The notes below the pieces were generated by a model. The model was not told the origin of the DNA and did not search any database. It worked only from the letters and a program-made list of their open reading frames with translations. Made by a program: the position numbers and the translations under genes. Shown here one piece after another: positions 62,690 to 64,000 of a DNA stretch of 64,000 nucleotides (position 1 is the stretch's first letter; the number at the start of each line of letters is the position of its first letter). The DNA comes from Ifrita kowaldi. Lineage: Eukaryota > Chordata > Aves > Passeriformes > Cinclosomatidae. Location: contig VZRS01006708.1 in assembly GCA_013398055.1 (NCBI GenBank), forward strand, positions 63,746 through 127,745, read 5' to 3'.

Positions 62690-62960
62690 CAGAAGTGAAC
62701 CACAGCTCTGGCACTATCGCGCGCCTGGTGATTATTCAAATGTCTCCATGATTAATTCAGTTTGCATTGATGCAAATAATCCTAGAGGAGACCTGTGAGA
62801 GCAAATGCATTTTGCTTCTGTGGCTTTCCATTGATAGCACAAAACAGCAAAGAGGAAAGTAATTTTCATGATATTAATAATACGATTGCAGAATCAGGTC
62901 ATTTAAAAGAATGGTGCTGACTCAGCTGTAGTAGTGCAGGGTTGAACATGGAGATTAATT
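62690..62960. promoter_or_regulatory. candidate enhancer / conserved noncoding element
   Basis: Within 270 bp are: tcgcgcgcc (62,717-62,725; three CpGs in an otherwise CpG-poor region); the homeodomain core attaatt (62,751-62,757); an inverted octamer pair, tttgcat (62,761-62,767) and atgcaaat (62,769-62,776, give or take a base); the near-palindrome gcaaatgcattttgc (62,801-62,815); and tgctgactcagc (62,915-62,926), 12 of 13 bases of the Maf recognition element. Dense site clustering in a gene desert is typical of developmental enhancers. Function is inferred. Confidence 0.35.
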
Positions 62961-64000
62961 CTTGAGCATGCTACATAAAAACCCACTGCTGGATATCTCA
63001 TTGCACTAAAGCGTATTTCCTCCTTTGTAGGAAATATTTAAAGTGACAGCAGTTGATTTGATGCCTTCTTTCCTGCTGTTAGGAATTCTTTTATAACATC
63101 AGAGCTCTTTCTGTTGAAGTATTTACCTTTATACGGTGAGAGGGGACTTGCATTTCTCCCTCCTCCTTTCCAGGAATGGAAATTGGTTCCTTCTTTTATA
63201 ATTCCCTGAAGGTCAGTGAAAGTCTGAGGGGATCATAACTGCTGTGCATGAATAGCTGTCTCAGCCAATGAATCCTATTAAAATCAGTGATGAAAGGGAG
63301 AAAACATTTCCTTTTTTTGAAAGGACATCTTCATAGATGTCACTGGAGGCAGGCTCCCGGCTGGCTCTTGCTACCTTGGGTACTTTTAGTGGCAGACATC
63401 TGTGCTTTTATTTTGCTTTCTTTTTATGACCAGGTCAATAAGCTTAGCAGATATGCTAAAAAAGTGATTCTTGCACAAGTTCCTGAGAGAGAGAGAGAGA
63501 GAAAGACAAGAAAAACCATGCAGCCATTGGGGTTTTTTTAAGTGTAAGTTGCCAATGCACCACATAAAAATTTTGTTCCCTACACTTAAAAATGCAAAAT
63601 GAAAAAATTTTAAGTAAAAAATGCTTAAGACAAGACTCTATTTGTGGGTTGATTTTTTTTGTTTTGTTTCGTTGGTTTATTTTTTTTTTGTGTGGAGTTC
63701 TTGGGGGTAGGCTAAAAGGAATAGGGAAATAATTTCTGTACATTCGCAATGTACTGTTTCTGCATTAGTGATACTTTTGCTTGCCTTGATAGAGAGCAGG
63801 AAAAGCATGTTTTTCTCTTGTGGAACTACAAAATTAAAAACTAGCTGAAAGTTAAACATACATTTGTTCCTTTATTTCTTTCTAATATTTTTAACATTGC
63901 ATTTTTCTGATCCCAAATAATTTATGTTCAAATAATATATTACTTCCAATGTAAATAAGAAAACAATGTAACACCTTCTAGAAAAATAAAAAATCCTGTA
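62961..64000. other. gene-free right end
   Basis: AT-rich DNA with a GA microsatellite at 63,484-63,504 and T-rich runs near 63,652-63,690. No gene recognised. Confidence 0.7.
63484..63504. repeat. GA microsatellite
   Basis: About nine GA units. Confidence 0.9.

Noticed and set aside
1..64000. CRISPR arrays, operons, phage, tRNA or rRNA genes.
   Set aside because: Introns, CR1 LINEs and avian LTRs show a vertebrate nuclear genome; I saw no direct-repeat/spacer arrays and no cloverleaf or rRNA-like sequence.

Overview
The window is animal nuclear DNA, almost certainly from a bird. It is AT-rich and exon-sparse. It carries CR1 LINE fragments and LTRs of the type common in avian genomes. The one protein-coding gene is recognisable as STIM2 (stromal interaction molecule 2), the ER Ca2+ sensor that gates Orai channels. 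There are no bacterial or phage features. I could not fix the bird order from the sequence alone.

Region 1 (1-19,150) is the 3' part of STIM2 on the + strand. Ten exons (probably exons 3-12 of the standard 12-exon STIM layout) join in frame into 1,890 nt, or 629 codons plus a stop. They cover the region just after the canonical EF hand, the SAM domain, the single membrane segment, CC1, the SOAR/CAD Orai-activating region, the acidic inhibitory segment, the Ser/Pro-rich tail with an SxIP-like motif, and the lysine-rich C-terminus. The signal peptide, EF hand and promoter lie to the left of the window. Introns hold an LTR (1,662-2,080) and a CR1 fragment (about 10,981-11,262); another CR1 fragment sits at 1-160. 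A 3' UTR of about 1 kb follows, with AATAAA signals at 18,592 and 19,129.

Region 2 (19,150-32,336) is gene-free, with a strong-looking isolated poly(A) signal at 25,359 and a minus-strand G-quadruplex motif at 27,101-27,131. Region 3 (32,337 to about 35,200) is a long, decayed CR1 LINE in minus orientation. It still shows reverse transcriptase and endonuclease segments, and a 539-bp solo LTR is nested inside it at 34,151-34,689. Region 4 (35,200-64,000) has no gene I can support. It holds low-complexity tracts, a 37-bp triplicate tandem repeat, an unexplained GC-rich island (39,430-40,190), a false-looking tandem duplication across a single N (42,438-42,854) with a further near-identical 98-bp copy 1.72 kb away, a second single N at 48,778, and several stretches that look like conserved noncoding elements. 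The best of these is 62,690-62,960, with paired octamer motifs and a MARE. This fits the large gene desert that lies between STIM2 and PCDH7 in vertebrates.

I see no undescribed multi-gene system. The most interesting points are the STIM2 details: a 197-bp intron with no usable STIM2-beta microexon, and a missing His/Pro-rich tail segment. The candidate desert enhancers and the assembly artefacts also deserve a look.
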